Source: Caballeronia megalochromosomata
GTDB taxonomy: Bacteria > Pseudomonadota > Gammaproteobacteria > Burkholderiales > Burkholderiaceae
Reading direction: 5' to 3'
Length of the DNA: 43,216 nt
Assembly: GCA_001580565.1 (NCBI GenBank)
Contig: LRBF01000089.1
Location: 1-43,216 of the forward strand
Every line of letters begins with the position of its first letter. Within the stretch, counting starts at the first letter, position 1. The notes beneath the pieces are model-generated. The model was not told where the DNA came from. It saw only the letters and a list, made by a program, of their open reading frames with translations, and made no database searches. Positions 1-8,920 of this stretch are shown here, in pieces. The position numbers were made by a program, and so were the translations under genes.

Positions 1-107
1 TACTATGAGGTACGGATTCGAGCCGATGTTGTGTCATAAGTATACGCGGACAACCGACTGTAAAACTAGATCGGTCGTCGGAAGCGACAGATGTGTATAA
101 GAGACAG
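1..107 (+). other. Sequencing adapter remnant (P5 + i5 index + Nextera Read 1 / Tn5 mosaic end), not genomic
   Basis: Bases 89-107 match the 19-bp Tn5 mosaic end exactly. Bases 75-107 match the 33-nt Nextera Read 1 adapter at 31 of 33 positions (differences at 82 and 87). Bases 67-74 differ from the standard i5 index N501 (TAGATCGC) only in the last base. Bases 38-66 line up without gaps with the Illumina P5 primer at about 18 of 29 positions, as in an error-prone read. Bases 1-37 may be a further, noisier adapter. The adapter identities come from memory of the published oligos. The order P5-index-Read1 makes chance very unlikely. Confidence 0.93.
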
Positions 108-155
108 CCGCACAGGGGCAGTGCTAATAGACCAACGCGATAACGGGATCCGGCG
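108..155 (-). repeat. Truncated copy of dispersed extragenic repeat (inverted relative to the right-end copy)
   Basis: The reverse complement of 108-155 matches 43101-43148 at 43 of 48 positions, with no gaps. The copy starts directly after the adapter and lies 38 bases from the stop codon of the first gene. The right-end copy continues into a hairpin that is missing here because the sequence is cut by the adapter. A repeat at both contig ends is what one expects where assembly breaks at a multi-copy element. Confidence 0.85.
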
Positions 156-193
156 ACAAATCCAACATCTAAACAAGCACACCGAAGCCCCAA

Positions 194-2056
194 TCAAACC
201 CGCAACTTACGATAAAGCGTAGTCCGCGATATCCCCAACGCCCGCGCCGTAGCCGAAACATTCCCCCCATGCGCCGCAAGCGCCGTCGCCACCGCGCTAG
301 CTTCGATATCAACAAGCCGCGCCCCGCTCGCAAGCGGCGAAGCCTTGTCAATCTGCACACATTCCCCGAGCTCATCGAGAAAATCATGCGGCAGATGCTC
401 GACCCCGATATGCGTATCGTGATCGTCGAGCATGGCGGACGCGGTGCGCAGCACGTTGCTCAACTGCCGGAAGTTGCCCGGCCACGGATGACGCGCGAAG
501 AGCGCGAGCACGTCGTCATCGATGCCCACAACGCGGCCCGCGAAGCGCTCATGCCCCAGCATCTTGCCGACGACCGCCCGCAAGTCCGTGCGCTCGGCGA
601 GCGGCGGCAGCGTCACCGAAAGACCGTTGATGCGGTAATACAGATCCTCGCGAAACGTCCCCTGCGCGACGCACTCGCGCAGCTTGCGGTTGCTCGCGCA
701 GACGAGCGTGAAATCGACCGGCACCGCGCGCGCCGCGCCGAGCGGCTCGACGACGCGCTCCTGCAACACGCGCAGTAATCGGCTTTGCATCGCGAGCGGC
801 ATGTCGCCGATCTCATCGAGGAAGAGCGTGCCGCCGTTCGCCTGCACGATCTTGCCGATCGCGCCGCGCTTCGCCGCGCCAGTGAAAGCGCCCTGCACGT
901 AGCCGAAAAGCTCCGACTCTATCAGCGTCTCCGGTAACGACGCGCAGTTCACCGCGACGAACGGCCCCGCGCGGCGCGGGGAATCGCTGTGAATCGCGCG
1001 CGCAAGCATTTCCTTGCCCGCGCCTGTTTGCCCGCCGATCAGAATCGCAATGTTCTTGCCGATGACCTTGCGCACGCGCGCGACGATGTCGTTCATCTGG
1101 GCATCGCCGGTGCAGAGATCGGCGAGACCGGACGCGGCCTGCTCGCGCACGGCGATCGCGCGCGTCGGAAGCGCCACACTCGACGCCGGACGCTCATGAA
1201 ATTCGACACTCGCGAACACCACCACGCCGCTGTGCAGTTCGAGCCGGCGAGGCGCTTCGCCCGCGCCCGCGATGAGCACATCGACGCGCTCGCCGAACAG
1301 CGCCTCGAGCGTCTGCAAACGCAGATGCCCCAGTTCGAGGCCGAGCTGAAATTGCGCGCTGCGGTTCGCGCACAGCAGGCGGCCGTCGAGATCGAACACG
1401 GCGAGGCCTTCCATCAACGTGCCGATGAACTCGGGCCGGCTGTGAAAGCGGATGCGCAGCCCGTCGCCGAACGCGCTCGCGATCAGGCGGTTCTCGATCA
1501 TCTGCCCGGACATCTTCACGAGCGCCATCGTGTGCTGGTGATAGCCGCGGCGGTCGCCGGTGACATCGAGCACGCCGGAGAGATTGCCGTGCGGATCGAG
1601 GATCGGCACGCTCGAACACGTGAGGAAGTGATTGGCGCGCAAATAATGCTGGTCGCCGTGCACGGTGACCGCGTTGCGCTCGGCGATGGTCGTGCCGATC
1701 GCGTTGGTGCCCTGGTGCGCCTCGCTCCACCGCGCGCCCGCGCGCAGCGCGACTTTCTCGGCGCGGGCGAGGAAATCGTCGTCGCCGAGCGAGTGCAGGA
1801 TGAGGCCGCTCGCGTCGGTCAGCGCGATCATGCTGTGCGTGTTGGCGATCTGCGCGTACAGCGTTTCCATCACCGGCAGCGCGTGTGCGAAGAGCGCGCG
1901 ACTTTCATCGAGCTTGACGGCGAGCTCCGCGCCCGACAGCACGGCGTAATCCGGGCGCATCGTCTCGAACAGGCCGAACGTGGCCGAGCGCTCGTGCGAA
2001 TGACGGATGACGTCGCGTTGCGCCGGCTGCAAGGCCGCGCCGATGGCATGCTGCAT
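194..2056 (-). CDS. Sigma-54-dependent transcriptional activator, AcoR family
   Basis: This 620-residue protein is a bacterial enhancer-binding protein that activates RNA polymerase carrying sigma-54. The N-terminal part (about residues 75-200) is a GAF-type sensor domain, followed by a PAS-like segment (about 205-270). The AAA+ domain carries a Walker A (GGQTGAGKE, near 338), the sigma-54-contacting GAFTGA loop (near 389) and a Walker B (GGTLFLDEIGD, near 413). The C-terminus is a Fis-type helix-turn-helix (NVSATARALGISRTTLYRKL). The domain order and length fit AcoR, which controls acetoin or alcohol oxidation genes. No such target is adjacent: the neighbour on one side is a repeat and the contig end, on the other a DUF1328 gene. 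The target and ligand are therefore unknown. Confidence 0.93.
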   Translation of the reverse strand: MQHAIGAALQPAQRDVIRHSHERSATFGLFETMRPDYAVLSGAELAVKLDESRALFAHALPVMETLYAQIANTHSMIALTDASGLILHSLGDDDFLARAEKVALRAGARWSEAHQGTNAIGTTIAERNAVTVHGDQHYLRANHFLTCSSVPILDPHGNLSGVLDVTGDRRGYHQHTMALVKMSGQMIENRLIASAFGDGLRIRFHSRPEFIGTLMEGLAVFDLDGRLLCANRSAQFQLGLELGHLRLQTLEALFGERVDVLIAGAGEAPRRLELHSGVVVFASVEFHERPASSVALPTRAIAVREQAASGLADLCTGDAQMNDIVARVRKVIGKNIAILIGGQTGAGKEMLARAIHSDSPRRAGPFVAVNCASLPETLIESELFGYVQGAFTGAAKRGAIGKIVQANGGTLFLDEIGDMPLAMQSRLLRVLQERVVEPLGAARAVPVDFTLVCASNRKLRECVAQGTFREDLYYRINGLSVTLPPLAERTDLRAVVGKMLGHERFAGRVVGIDDDVLALFARHPWPGNFRQLSNVLRTASAMLDDHDTHIGVEHLPHDFLDELGECVQIDKASPLASGARLVDIEASAVATALAAHGGNVSATARALGISRTTLYRKLRV

Positions 2057-2159
2057 CGCCTCCTCCTTATCGATTTACTTCTCGCGGCAATGTAACACTG
2101 TCGCGGCGCGCGGGTCGATCCGAGGAAGCACGCGGTGCCACGCGCGGCGCCTGGCGGCG

Positions 2160-2333
2160 TTACAGCACGAGCGAGCCTGCCGTGATCGCGATGACCAGGA
2201 ACACGACGAACAGGATCAGGAAGATGAAGAAGCAGATCTTGGCGATGCCCGCCGCGCCGGATGACACGCGGGTAAAGCCGAAGAAGCCGGCGACGACGGA
2301 GATGATCGCGAACAGGATGGCGAGTTTAAGCAT
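2160..2333 (-). CDS. DUF1328 (UPF0391) small membrane protein
   Basis: This 57-residue protein starts MLKLAILFAIISVVAGFFGF and is almost wholly hydrophobic, with two predicted membrane helices (about residues 3-22 and 29-52) joined by a short Gly/Ser/Lys turn. Size and sequence pattern fit the DUF1328/YtjA family, found widely in proteobacteria and without a settled function; stress-linked expression is often suggested. I chose the start at 2333 because family members begin at this MLK. An ATG 13 codons further upstream is open but adds an unusual charged extension. The gene stands alone between the AcoR regulator and the OpgC-like gene, on the same strand as both. Confidence 0.85.
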   Translation of the reverse strand: MLKLAILFAIISVVAGFFGFTRVSSGAAGIAKICFFIFLILFVVFLVIAITAGSLVL

Positions 2334-2439
2334 GGCAGGTCCGGTTTTTGTTGTGGCGACTTCTGCGAGCAAGCTTCGTACCTAAACGGTATGACGGTTA
2401 GAAACACAGACCGTTAGTTGCATCATGAACGACAAATAA

Positions 2440-2463
2440 AAGCGGACAGCGAACTGCCCGCTT
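2440..2463 (-). terminator. Rho-independent terminator of the OpgC-like gene
   Basis: On the minus strand, ten bases after the stop codon at 2474, a 10-bp stem (AAGCGGGCAG / CTGTCCGCTT, one G-U pair) closes a TTCG loop and runs into a T-rich tail. Confidence 0.75.
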
Positions 2464-2473
2464 CAAAGCGTTT

Positions 2474-3640
2474 TCAGCGCACGCTACGCGCCCGATTGTC
2501 GGTCGCCGCGACGGGCACGGCCACAGGTGCGGCACTGGCAGCCGCCACCGGCGCCGGCTGACGCGTGCCGAGCCAGTTTGCGACCCGCTGATGTACGTAC
2601 GGCACGGCGAGCAGCGCGCCGATCGCGATCGCATCGGCGGCGAGTCCCGCCGGCACGTTGATGAGGCCATCGGTGAGCGTGAACAGGATCGAATCGACGA
2701 CGAGCGAAATCACCGTCCCCGCGACGAAGGACACCATGCCGTCGCGCCCCAGTGCGCCGACCCACGGCAGCCGCTGCGCCACGGCCTTCACGACGCCGTA
2801 ACGCGCCAGATTCGCGGCGATCCACGCGATGGCGAGGAAATTGATCACGCGCGGCCCGGCCAGATCGCGCTTGAAGGCGCTATCCAGCACGGGCGGCAGC
2901 ACGAGCAGTTTGTAGTACGCCATGCCGGCGATCAACGCGACCGCGCCCGCGCTCACGATCCAGCCGAAGCGGTTCGCGCTCACCCGCTGGTAAACCGGCT
3001 GGCAGCGCGCCAGCACGCCGAGCACGAACATCAGTTGCCACGCGGCGGGATTGAAGTCCCAGAGGTTGTCATCGACGGACGGCATGAATTCGCCGATCTG
3101 CGACGCGCAGGCCCACAGCGCAAGGCTCAGGCCCAGCAACAGCCAGGGCTTGCTGCGCGCGAGCGGCAGCATGAGCGGCACGGCGAGCGCGAAGAGCGCG
3201 TACATCGGCAGGACGGCGGCGAGATACGGCTGGCGCTCGAACGTGAGAATCTGCGCGATCGACGAAACCGGCTGCGACACCAGACTGTCGAGGTCATGGA
3301 GCGCCAGATTCGGCGCATGGCCGAAAAAGGGCCGCAGCAGGAAGGACGCCGCGAGCATCAGCGCGGCGGTGACGAGAAACGCGCGATAGAGTTCGAACGC
3401 GCGCTTGAGAAAACGCACGCGCGCCGCGCTTTCCGAGCGGCGCTCGGCGAGCGACACATAGGCGGTCGCCGTGGCGAAACCGCCGAGGAACACGAAGACT
3501 TCGGCGGCGTCGTTCAGCGCGAACGAATGAAGCGTGAAGCGCGACACCATGCTCCCGCCGATATGATCGACGACGATGATGAGCAACACCAGGCCACGGA
3601 AGAAGTCCAGTTCGACGAGACGTTGTGATTTTCGCTGCAT
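2474..3640 (-). CDS. OpgC-domain integral membrane protein
   Basis: The 388-residue product is a multi-pass membrane protein that opens MQRKSQRLVELDFFRGLVLL, the start typical of the OpgC family (pfam OpgC_C, related to acyltransferase 3). The motif LDFFRGLVLLIIVVDH lies in the first membrane helix, and about ten hydrophobic segments follow up to residue 360. The tail is Ala/Pro-rich and probably cytosolic. In the type member, OpgC succinylates osmoregulated periplasmic glucans; many family members, this one included, have no tested substrate. No opgG or opgH lies nearby, so the glucan role is only inferred. The gene is monocistronic, with its own terminator. Confidence 0.85.
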   Translation of the reverse strand: MQRKSQRLVELDFFRGLVLLIIVVDHIGGSMVSRFTLHSFALNDAAEVFVFLGGFATATAYVSLAERRSESAARVRFLKRAFELYRAFLVTAALMLAASFLLRPFFGHAPNLALHDLDSLVSQPVSSIAQILTFERQPYLAAVLPMYALFALAVPLMLPLARSKPWLLLGLSLALWACASQIGEFMPSVDDNLWDFNPAAWQLMFVLGVLARCQPVYQRVSANRFGWIVSAGAVALIAGMAYYKLLVLPPVLDSAFKRDLAGPRVINFLAIAWIAANLARYGVVKAVAQRLPWVGALGRDGMVSFVAGTVISLVVDSILFTLTDGLINVPAGLAADAIAIGALLAVPYVHQRVANWLGTRQPAPVAAASAAPVAVPVAATDNRARSVR

Positions 3641-3907
3641 GCGGCTTAGCTCGATGTCCTGCGGCGACAGGAGGTTGGACGGCGGCCACGGACACGCGGC
3701 ACGAAAGCGTAGGAGTTTACCCGTAAATGCGGCGGCGCATCATCGGAATAGGCGCAAATAATCGTTTCAAATCCGGTATTTGTGTCCGATACGCCAAATT
3801 TCGTCGCAAGGCTTTTCGATTCGCATGAAGTTTTCAAGTTCCTTTCATTTTTCCCGCCGATCAGGCTAACATCTCGCCCTCACCTGTCGAATCGACCCCG
3901 GACGCCC

Positions 3908-4648
3908 ATGGACTATCTCGTCGCTCTCCTCGCCGATCCCGCCGCCTGGGCCGCCCTCGCGACGCTCGTCGTCATGGAAGTCGTGCTCGGCATCGACAAC
4001 CTGATCTTCATTTCCATCCTGACCAACAAGCTGCCCCCGGCGCACCGGGAACGCACGCAACGCATCGGCATCGCGCTCGCGCTCGTGATGCGGCTCGGCC
4101 TGCTCGGCACGGTCGCGCTGATCGTGCGGCTCACGACGCCGATCTTCGAGGCGTTCGGCCACGGGTTTTCGTGGCGCGACCTGATCCTGATCGCGGGCGG
4201 CGCTTTTCTCGTCTGGAAGGCGACGACCGAGATCCGCCACCACGTCACGCACGACGCCGGCGAGCACGCCGGCTCCGAATCGGGCAGGACGCTGACGCCG
4301 CTGTCGGCGATCGGCCAGATCCTGCTGCTCGATCTCGTGTTTTCGATCGACAGCATCGTGACGGCGGTCGGCATGACCGAGCACATCCCGATCATGTTCG
4401 TCGCGGTGATCGCCGCCGTGGCCGTGATGCTGTTCGCCGCAGGGCCGCTGTCGCGCTTCATCGAGCGTAATCCGACGATCGTGATGCTCGCGCTCGGCTT
4501 CCTGCTCGTGATCGGGATGACGCTGATCGCCGAAGGATTCGGCTCGCATGTGCCCAAGGGCTACATCTATGCGGCGATGGCGTTCTCGGCGCTGGTCGAA
4601 GGCTTGAACATGCTGGCGCGGCGGGCGAAGGCGCGCGTGCGCGGATAG
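3908..4648 (+). CDS. TerC family membrane protein (probable metal ion exporter)
   Basis: This 246-residue protein begins [20 protein letters not shown] and has about seven hydrophobic helices. The two family signature segments are present: [13 protein letters not shown] (about residues 22-34) and [16 protein letters not shown] (about 144-159), whose acidic residues sit inside membrane helices. TerC/Alx/MeeF-type proteins export Mn2+ and help load metals into exported proteins; tellurite resistance is known for the plasmid version. A central His-rich stretch ([13 protein letters not shown]) fits metal handling. I prefer the ATG at 3908: an in-frame ATG at 3782 adds 42 residues unlike the family. 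The gene converges on the DUF4186 gene 11 bases away. No Mn riboswitch was recognised upstream. Confidence 0.9.
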   Translation: MDYLVALLADPAAWAALATLVVMEVVLGIDNLIFISILTNKLPPAHRERTQRIGIALALVMRLGLLGTVALIVRLTTPIFEAFGHGFSWRDLILIAGGAFLVWKATTEIRHHVTHDAGEHAGSESGRTLTPLSAIGQILLLDLVFSIDSIVTAVGMTEHIPIMFVAVIAAVAVMLFAAGPLSRFIERNPTIVMLALGFLLVIGMTLIAEGFGSHVPKGYIYAAMAFSALVEGLNMLARRAKARVRG

Positions 4649-4659
4649 CGCGCCGTTCG

Positions 4660-5064
4660 TCAGAAAGGCAATTCGCGCTGCGGATGGTCGGGCGTGGCTG
4701 CATTCGCGGCCGGCAGCGGCTGCGCGCGCAGCCAGCGCTCGATCGCATCGACGACATGTTGCCGCTCGGCGTCGTCGAGCGCCTTGCCTGCCGCGATACC
4801 GTGCCACTTGGCCAGACACGTACGGCAGCACGTCGCCGTCGCATGTTGCGCGATGAACACCGGATGCCCGCGAAACGGCGTCTGCCTGCCGTCGTTCAAG
4901 GGCGCTTGCGGCGCGAGCCGTTTGCCGATCAGTTCATGCGCCTGTCTGACCACCGCGTCGACGCCCTTCTCCCGCAGATATTTCCCCTCGCGCACGCCGA
5001 GCGCGAAACGCCGCCGGAATGCCGATTTCGCGAGCGCGTCGAACACGGTGTCGAGCGCGCGCAT
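4660..5064 (-). CDS. DUF4186 protein at the 3' end of the cobL operon; possible metal-binding protein
   Basis: The 134-residue product fits the DUF4186 family (unknown function). A basic, helical N-terminal half is followed by a compact Cys/His cluster: His67, His74, Cys79, Cys80, Cys83 and His88 (GHPVFIAQHATATCCRTCL). This spacing suggests a bound metal, perhaps zinc. The start at 5064 lies 7 bases after the cobM stop and has an AAGGA ribosome site about 11 bases upstream, so the gene should be co-transcribed with cobL-cbiD-cobK-cobM. A role in cobalt or corrinoid handling would follow from that position, but nothing in the sequence proves it. An ATG further upstream would overlap cobM and is less likely. 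Confidence 0.85.
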   Translation of the reverse strand: MRALDTVFDALAKSAFRRRFALGVREGKYLREKGVDAVVRQAHELIGKRLAPQAPLNDGRQTPFRGHPVFIAQHATATCCRTCLAKWHGIAAGKALDDAERQHVVDAIERWLRAQPLPAANAATPDHPQRELPF

Positions 5065-5071
5065 GACGTGA

Positions 5072-5797
5072 TCAGTCCTTCGAGTAGAGCGTCGAATCCG
5101 CGAAGCCATCGGCGGTCAGCACGCGGCCGACGATGATCATCGCCGTGCGCGCCACGCCCGCCGCGCGCACTTTGGACGCAATGTCCGCGAGCGTGCCTTC
5201 GATGCGCGTCTCGTCCGGCCAGCTCGCGCGAAACACGACCGCCACCGGGCAATCCGCGCCGTAGTGCGGCACCAGATCCGCGACGATGCGCGCGATATGC
5301 CGCACGCCGAGATGAATCGCGAGCGTCGCGCGATGACGGGCGAGATCGGCGAGGCTTTCGCCTTCCGGCATCGACGTTTTCGTCGCGTAGCGCGTGAGAA
5401 TCACGGTCTGCGAGATGCCCGGCAGCGTCAGTTCCCGCTTCAGCGCCGCCGCCGATGCGGCCGTCGCCGTCACGCCCGGCACGACTTCGTAGGGAATCGC
5501 GAGCGCGTCGAGCCTGCGGATCTGCTCGCCGATCGCGCCATAGAGCGACGGATCGCCCGAATGCACGCGCGCCACATCCTGCCCGTTCGCGTGCGCGTCC
5601 TGCAAAAGCGCGACGATGGCATCGAGATCGAGCTCGGCCGTGTCGACGCACTTTAGCGCGCGATGCCCGTCGAGCACGTCCTTAGGCACGAGCGAGCCGG
5701 CATAGAGAATCACGGGACACGCGCGGATGAGCCGCTGTCCCTTGACGGTGATGAGTTCGGGATCGCCCGGTCCGGCGCCAATGAAGTAAACAGTCAT
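5072..5797 (-). CDS. cobM: Precorrin-4 C(11)-methyltransferase CobM
   Basis: CobM uses S-adenosylmethionine to methylate C-11 of precorrin-4, giving precorrin-5. The 241-residue protein shows the tetrapyrrole methylase fold: the N-terminal glycine loop [18 protein letters not shown], the SAM-site segment VARVHSGDPSLYGAIGEQ (about residues 73-90), the PGVTATAASAAAL segment (about 107-119) and LPGISQTVILTR (about 124-135), which marks the CobM/CbiF branch. Length is normal. Its start overlaps the cobK stop by four bases (ATGA), indicating translational coupling. It is the fourth gene of the minus-strand cobL-cbiD-cobK-cobM-DUF4186 operon. Confidence 0.95.
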   Translation of the reverse strand: MTVYFIGAGPGDPELITVKGQRLIRACPVILYAGSLVPKDVLDGHRALKCVDTAELDLDAIVALLQDAHANGQDVARVHSGDPSLYGAIGEQIRRLDALAIPYEVVPGVTATAASAAALKRELTLPGISQTVILTRYATKTSMPEGESLADLARHRATLAIHLGVRHIARIVADLVPHYGADCPVAVVFRASWPDETRIEGTLADIASKVRAAGVARTAMIIVGRVLTADGFADSTLYSKD

Positions 5798-6525
5798 GGT
5801 CTCGTGAGCCAGTGCTGGAGCGCGTCGCGCGCGCTCGCGGCATCGTCGAAAGATTGGTCGGACTCGGGCAGCGCGGGACGCGCGAGCATCACGACAGGCA
5901 GGCCGCGTTCGCGCGCGACCACGAGCTTCGCTTCGGTCGCGCGGCCGCCGCTGTTCTTGCTGACGACCACGTCGACGCCCGCCGCATCGAACAACGCGCG
6001 CTCGCCGTCGAGATCGAACGGCCCGCGGGCATCGATGATCGTCGCGCGCGCGTGGCCCGGATGGGCTTCGAGACAGCGGACCGTCCAGTGTTGCGACGCG
6101 GGGACTTCATGCAGATGGCCGAGCGCCTCGCGCCCGAGCGTGAAAAGCGGCCGATGAAACGGCGCGATCCGTTCGACGATTTCCGTCCAGCCGGCCGCAT
6201 CGCGCCAGTCGTCGCCCGGCTGCGGCTGCCACTCGGGACGGCGGACCGCCCAGAGCGGCACGCCCGCGAGCGCACAGGCGTCGTGCGCGTGACGGCTCAT
6301 CTGCGCGGCATACGGATGCGTCGCATCGACGACGAGCGCGATATGCTCCGCGCGCAGATAACGCGTGAGCCCATCGACGCCGCCGAAACCGCCGACGCGC
6401 ACCGCGCACGCCAGATCGCCCGGCACGCGCGCGAGGCCCGCGAGACTGTAGACGTGCGCGGCGGGAAGATCGCGCGCGATCGCGAGCGCGTCGCCGGTGC
6501 CGCCGAGCAGCAGCACGCGCTTCAT
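5794..6525 (-). CDS. cobK: Precorrin-6A reductase CobK (CbiJ family)
   Basis: CobK reduces the corrin ring of precorrin-6A with NADPH to give dihydro-precorrin-6. The 243-residue protein starts [20 protein letters not shown], the nucleotide-binding Gly-rich loop of the family. It also has the conserved [11 protein letters not shown] segment (about residues 68-78) and a C-terminal VVSKNSGG segment (about 184-191), both diagnostic of CobK/CbiJ. The start at 6525 overlaps the cbiD stop by four bases; an upstream in-frame ATG lies deep inside cbiD and is unlikely. The end overlaps cobM by four bases. Product and partners fit the ring-modification operon. Confidence 0.95.
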   Translation of the reverse strand: MKRVLLLGGTGDALAIARDLPAAHVYSLAGLARVPGDLACAVRVGGFGGVDGLTRYLRAEHIALVVDATHPYAAQMSRHAHDACALAGVPLWAVRRPEWQPQPGDDWRDAAGWTEIVERIAPFHRPLFTLGREALGHLHEVPASQHWTVRCLEAHPGHARATIIDARGPFDLDGERALFDAAGVDVVVSKNSGGRATEAKLVVARERGLPVVMLARPALPESDQSFDDAASARDALQHWLTRP

Positions 6526-7619
6526 GCCGCGCTCCCGATGATATTGCCCTGCCTGTCGATCGCGAAGGTCTCGACTTCGGTGCCCCGCGGCACCACGTCG
6601 AGCGCGACGCCGCGCGCGCGCCGGCACACGATATCGCCGAGCGCGATGCCTTCGGCGCGGGCGAGCCCGAGCGCTTCCTGACTCGTATTGGCGGCGCGGA
6701 TCGCCGCCTGCAGCGCGACGCTTGCGCCCGCGTCGGCGGCCCAGACCGCGAGCAGCGGCAAATCGATGCTCGAATTGCGGCTATGCAGGTCCATGTGCCC
6801 CGCCGCCAGCTTGGACAGCTTGCCGAAGCCGCCGCACAGACTCAGCTTGTCAACCGGGGCGCGCCGCAGATGCTTCAGGACGGCGCCCGCGAAATCGCCC
6901 ATCTCGATCAGCGCGATATCGGGCAGGCCGTAATGCGCGCGCATCGCGTCCTCGCTCTGATTGCCGGTGCACGCGGCGATGTGCCGATACCCGTTCGCCC
7001 GCGCGACATCGATCCCCTGATGAATCGACGCGATATACGCCGAGCACGAGAACGGCCTGACGATGCCGGTCGTGCCGAGTATCGACAAACCGCCGACGAT
7101 ACCCAGGCGCGGATTCATCGTCTTCTGCGCAAGCGCCTCGCCGTTCTCCACGCCGATGCTCACCTCGAAGCCGCCGGGGTAACCGGTACTTTCGGCGAGC
7201 GCTTCCAGATGCCCGGTCATCATCTGGCGCGGCATCGGATTGATCGCCGGTTCGCCGACCGCGAGCGCGAGCCCTGCGCGCGTCACGGTGCCGACGCCCG
7301 GTCCCGCGTGAAAGCGCACGCCGGGTTCATCGGACAGGCGCACCTGCGCGAACACGAGCGCGCCGTGAGTGACGTCGGGGTCGTCGCCCGCGTCCTTGAT
7401 GACGCCTGCTTCGGCTGCGTCGGTTTCATCGGCGATGCGGCGGCAGAAGGAAAGTGTCATGGTCACGGACTGGCCTTTGGGTAGCACGATCTCCGCGCGC
7501 TCGCTCGTCTCGCCGAGCAGCAACAGACGCGCGGCCGCGAGACTCGTCGCGGTCGCGCAGCTTCCCGTGGTGTAGCCGCTTCTGAGCGGCGCGGTCTGTT
7601 CCGGCGTTTCTTCACGCAT
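6522..7619 (-). CDS. cbiD: Cobalt-precorrin-5B C(1)-methyltransferase CbiD
   Basis: CbiD methylates C-1 of the corrin intermediate and was defined in the anaerobic, early-cobalt pathway, where it acts after CbiG opens the ring lactone. The 365-residue protein starts near [22 protein letters not shown], the family hallmark, and keeps the internal [23 protein letters not shown] segment (shown in part). Here it sits among late-cobalt (aerobic) genes and no cobF is seen, so it probably supplies the C-1 methylation that CobF carries out in the classic aerobic route. The same arrangement is known in Pseudomonas. It lies 6 bases after cobL and overlaps cobK by four bases. Confidence 0.95.
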   Translation of the reverse strand: MREETPEQTAPLRSGYTTGSCATATSLAAARLLLLGETSERAEIVLPKGQSVTMTLSFCRRIADETDAAEAGVIKDAGDDPDVTHGALVFAQVRLSDEPGVRFHAGPGVGTVTRAGLALAVGEPAINPMPRQMMTGHLEALAESTGYPGGFEVSIGVENGEALAQKTMNPRLGIVGGLSILGTTGIVRPFSCSAYIASIHQGIDVARANGYRHIAACTGNQSEDAMRAHYGLPDIALIEMGDFAGAVLKHLRRAPVDKLSLCGGFGKLSKLAAGHMDLHSRNSSIDLPLLAVWAADAGASVALQAAIRAANTSQEALGLARAEGIALGDIVCRRARGVALDVVPRGTEVETFAIDRQGNIIGSAA

Positions 7620-7625
7620 GACGCA

Positions 7626-8837
7626 TCACGGTTTGCGGGCGTGCAAGAGCGTGATCGGCAGCGCCGGGCGCCACGTATCGAAGCTGCCGAGCGGCTCCGC
7701 CTGCGCGACCCCGATGCGCGTCAGCTCGCCGCCGTGCCGCGCGCGCCATTCGACGAGCGCCGCCTCGCTTTGCAGCGTCACTGCGTTGGCGACGAGCCGG
7801 CCGCCCTGACGCAGCCGCGCCCAGCACGCATCGATGAGGCCCGGCACGGTCAGTCCTCCGCCGATGAACACGGCATCGGGCGCGGGCAGGCCGTCGAGCG
7901 CGGCGGGCGCCTCGCCTTTCACGAGCTGCAGCGCGGGCACGCCGAGCGTGTCGCGGTTGTGCTCGATGAGACGCTGCCGGCTTTCGTTCGCTTCGACCGC
8001 GATCGCGCGACACGCGCCATGCGCGCGCATCCATTCGATGCCGATCGAGCCGCAGCCCGCGCCGACGTCCCACAGCAGCTCGCCCGGCTGCGGCGCGAGG
8101 CGTGCGAGCGTGACGGCGCGCACGTCGCGCTTCGTGAGCTGGCCATCGTGACGATAGGCGTCGTCGGGCAGGCCCGGCGTGAGCGGCGGCCCGGCGTGGC
8201 CCGCGTGCGTGCGGGCTTCGATCGCGACGAGGTTGAGCGCGGCGACGATCGGCTCGCGCCAGTCGTCGGCGCGTTCGTCGATGCGGCGCTCGTTGCTCCC
8301 GCCGAGATGCTCGAAAACGGTCATGCGGCTCGCGCCGAAGCCATGCGCAGTCAGGAGCGCGGCGACGGCGGCGGGCGTGGAGCCGTCCGCGCTCAGCACG
8401 AGCAGACGCACGCCGCGATGCAGGCTCGCGAGCAGCGACGCGACCGGCCGCCCGACGAGCGACACGCACACCGCATCCTGCAGCGCCCAGCGCAAACGCG
8501 CCGCCGCGAGCGACAGCGACGACGGCGCGGGAATGACGCGCATTTCACCGTTGGCGACTTCGCGCGCGAGCGTCGCGCCGACGCCGAAGCACATGGGGTC
8601 TCCGCTCGCGAGCACGCAAATACGCGTCTTGCCGTCGCCGCGCCCGGCGAGCACGGCGTCAATCGAAAAGGGCTTGGGCCACGGCACGCGGCTCGCGGCG
8701 ATGCGCACCGGCAGCAACGCGAGATGGCGCTCGCCGCCGTGAATCGACTGGGCTTCGAGCAGCGCGCGGCGCGCCACGCGGGACAGGCCGTGCCAGCCGT
8801 CTTCGCCGATCCCCACCACGGTCAGCCAGTTCGACAT
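7626..8837 (-). CDS. cobL: Precorrin-6Y C(5,15)-methyltransferase (decarboxylating) CobL, CbiE-CbiT fusion
   Basis: CobL adds methyl groups at C-5 and C-15 and removes the C-12 acetate carboxyl, giving precorrin-8X. The 403-residue protein has two enzymes in one chain. Residues 1-200 are a CbiE-type tetrapyrrole methylase ([15 protein letters not shown] at the start, [13 protein letters not shown] near 75-87). Residues 210-403 are a CbiT-type Rossmann methylase with the SAM loop [14 protein letters not shown] near 255-268. A strong ribosome site (AAGGAGG) precedes the ATG at 8837. It is the first gene of the minus-strand cobL-cbiD-cobK-cobM operon and is divergent from the riboswitch-controlled cobG operon. 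Confidence 0.95.
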   Translation of the reverse strand: MSNWLTVVGIGEDGWHGLSRVARRALLEAQSIHGGERHLALLPVRIAASRVPWPKPFSIDAVLAGRGDGKTRICVLASGDPMCFGVGATLAREVANGEMRVIPAPSSLSLAAARLRWALQDAVCVSLVGRPVASLLASLHRGVRLLVLSADGSTPAAVAALLTAHGFGASRMTVFEHLGGSNERRIDERADDWREPIVAALNLVAIEARTHAGHAGPPLTPGLPDDAYRHDGQLTKRDVRAVTLARLAPQPGELLWDVGAGCGSIGIEWMRAHGACRAIAVEANESRQRLIEHNRDTLGVPALQLVKGEAPAALDGLPAPDAVFIGGGLTVPGLIDACWARLRQGGRLVANAVTLQSEAALVEWRARHGGELTRIGVAQAEPLGSFDTWRPALPITLLHARKP

Positions 8838-8892
8838 GTGCGGCCTCCTTCATGCGGTTCGAAATGCACCTCGGGCTGCTGCCCCGAAGCGC

Positions 8893-8920
8893 CTGGATAG
8901 TCGATAAAAGCGGGCATAAT
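8893..8920 (+). promoter_or_regulatory. Candidate promoter for the cobG riboswitch transcript
   Basis: A CATAAT -10 element at 8915-8920 lies 9 bases before the first base of riboswitch helix P1 at 8929. The -35 (CTGGAT near 8893) is weak. The same bases read ATAATA/TATTAT on the minus strand, so the element might also serve cobL. Confidence 0.4.

Noticed and set aside
989..2095. 368-codon open frame antisense to the AcoR-type activator
   Set aside because: His/Arg/Ala-rich, no recognisable domain, and wholly opposite a clear sigma-54 activator gene.
3641..3907. Possible Mn-sensing (yybP-ykoY) riboswitch before the TerC gene
   Set aside because: TerC genes sometimes carry one, but I found none of the conserved loop blocks in this leader.
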